From assembly GCA_017633195.1 (NCBI GenBank), contig JAGBPV010000084.1, positions 1 to 21,627 of the forward strand: a stretch of 21,627 nt of DNA. Direction: 5' to 3'. Positions 21,134 through 21,627 of this stretch are shown here, one piece after another. The number at the start of each line of letters is the position of its first letter. Position 1 is the first letter of the stretch. Made by a program: the position numbers and the translations under genes. The stretch comes from a bacterium. Lineage in GTDB: Bacteria > Bacillota_I > Bacilli_A > Mycoplasmatales > Mycoplasmoidaceae. Under the pieces are notes generated by a model. The model saw nothing but the letters and a program-made list of their open reading frames with translations, did not search any database and was not told the origin of the DNA.

Positions 21134-21627
21134 TTAATCTTTGTATATTAAATTAAAGTTACTAAGATTTGATGAAAAATAACTAAAATGGAAAATGATA
21201 TTTTGTTTTGTTATTAAATAATTCTTAATCTTATTTACATTATTTGAATTGTGTTTGAAAGAATTGTTTATTAAATAGAAGTTAGATATTAAATTTGATT
21301 CATACTTGTTAAGTACCAAAGCATTTGAAGTGTTAGAATCATAAGTTTGAATAGTAACAATATTACTATATAAATTATAGTTAATATTCATGATTTTTAT
21401 ATTAATACTTATATTGTTTTTAAAGTTGCTAAAAATAATTTGATTGTTTTTAAAACTTACATTAAATAAACTACATGGATTTGAAATTGGTTCTCAAACA
21501 TTTTCATTTGCTGCTACTTGATAATATATGTCATTTTCATTATAAGTAACATTAGCCACATTATTTTGAATATTTAGTGTTAATTGTTTAGTATTAGCTA
21601 AATTAACATTAATTTGATTAGTATAAA
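21134..21627 (-). CDS. 3' end of a probable exported protein of unknown function (partial)
   Basis: The reading frame is open from the window edge to TAA at 21134-21136, about 163 codons, with one TGA-Trp (21494-21496, context NVWEPISNPC). An ATG at 21391 is internal, because the frame continues upstream without a stop to the edge. The composition is rich in Asn, Ser, Ile and Tyr with alternating polar and hydrophobic residues, like beta-rich secreted proteins and like the middle of the downstream gene, but I recognise no domain. With 37 bp to the next start, the two may be co-transcribed. Function unknown. Confidence 0.65.

Noticed and set aside
20906..21151. A plus-strand 81-codon frame with hydrophobic stretches.
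   Set aside because: Antisense to the signal region of the LRR-transglutaminase gene, which has a ribosome site and recognisable domains.
1..21627. Mobile elements or CRISPR array.
   Set aside because: No transposase-like protein, terminal repeats with target duplications, or regularly spaced short direct repeats were seen; the repeats present are coding modules.

Overview
The window is very AT-rich and its genes read through only if TGA is translated as tryptophan. In-frame TGA codons fall at conserved Trp positions, for example both Trp residues around the catalytic His and Asp of the transglutaminase-like protein. Together with the lack of any cell-wall gene and the many secreted or anchored repeat proteins, this points to a mollicute that uses genetic code 4 (Mycoplasma, Ureaplasma, Malacoplasma or Spiroplasma lineages, not Acholeplasma). 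I cannot name the species. All coordinates assume TGA = Trp, so several genes are much longer than a standard-code search would show.

Left part (84-10536): a type 2 ferredoxin/flavodoxin-NADP reductase is followed by a glycan locus. On the plus strand are a family 2 glycosyltransferase, a 758-residue polytopic membrane protein with GT-C-like layout, and a Wzx-like MOP flippase. Converging on it from the minus strand are another family 2 enzyme and three paralogous GT-B (family 4-like) glycosyltransferases. The set suggests that a lipid-linked oligosaccharide or capsule-like glycan is built inside the cell and moved across the single membrane. Two adjacent GT-B genes share a 356-bp, about 98% identical 3' part while their 5' parts are strongly diverged.

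Middle (10537-11284): a bidirectional terminator, a 48-codon Asn-rich protein gene with a strong ribosome binding site, and a regulatory gap with an inverted repeat that could be an invertible promoter.

Right part (11285-18150): two large paralogous surface proteins, each built from seven units of about 115-150 residues. The first is frameshifted between units 6 and 7; the second is intact and has no cysteine. A truncated, frameshifted copy of the first gene's 5' end, with its promoter and leader, lies downstream.

Right end (18262-21627, minus strand): a 944-residue protein with an N-terminal anchor, BspA-type leucine-rich repeats and a C-terminal transglutaminase-like domain with intact Cys/His/Asp, preceded by the 3' end of another probable exported protein cut by the window edge. 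No tRNA, rRNA, CRISPR array or transposase was recognised.
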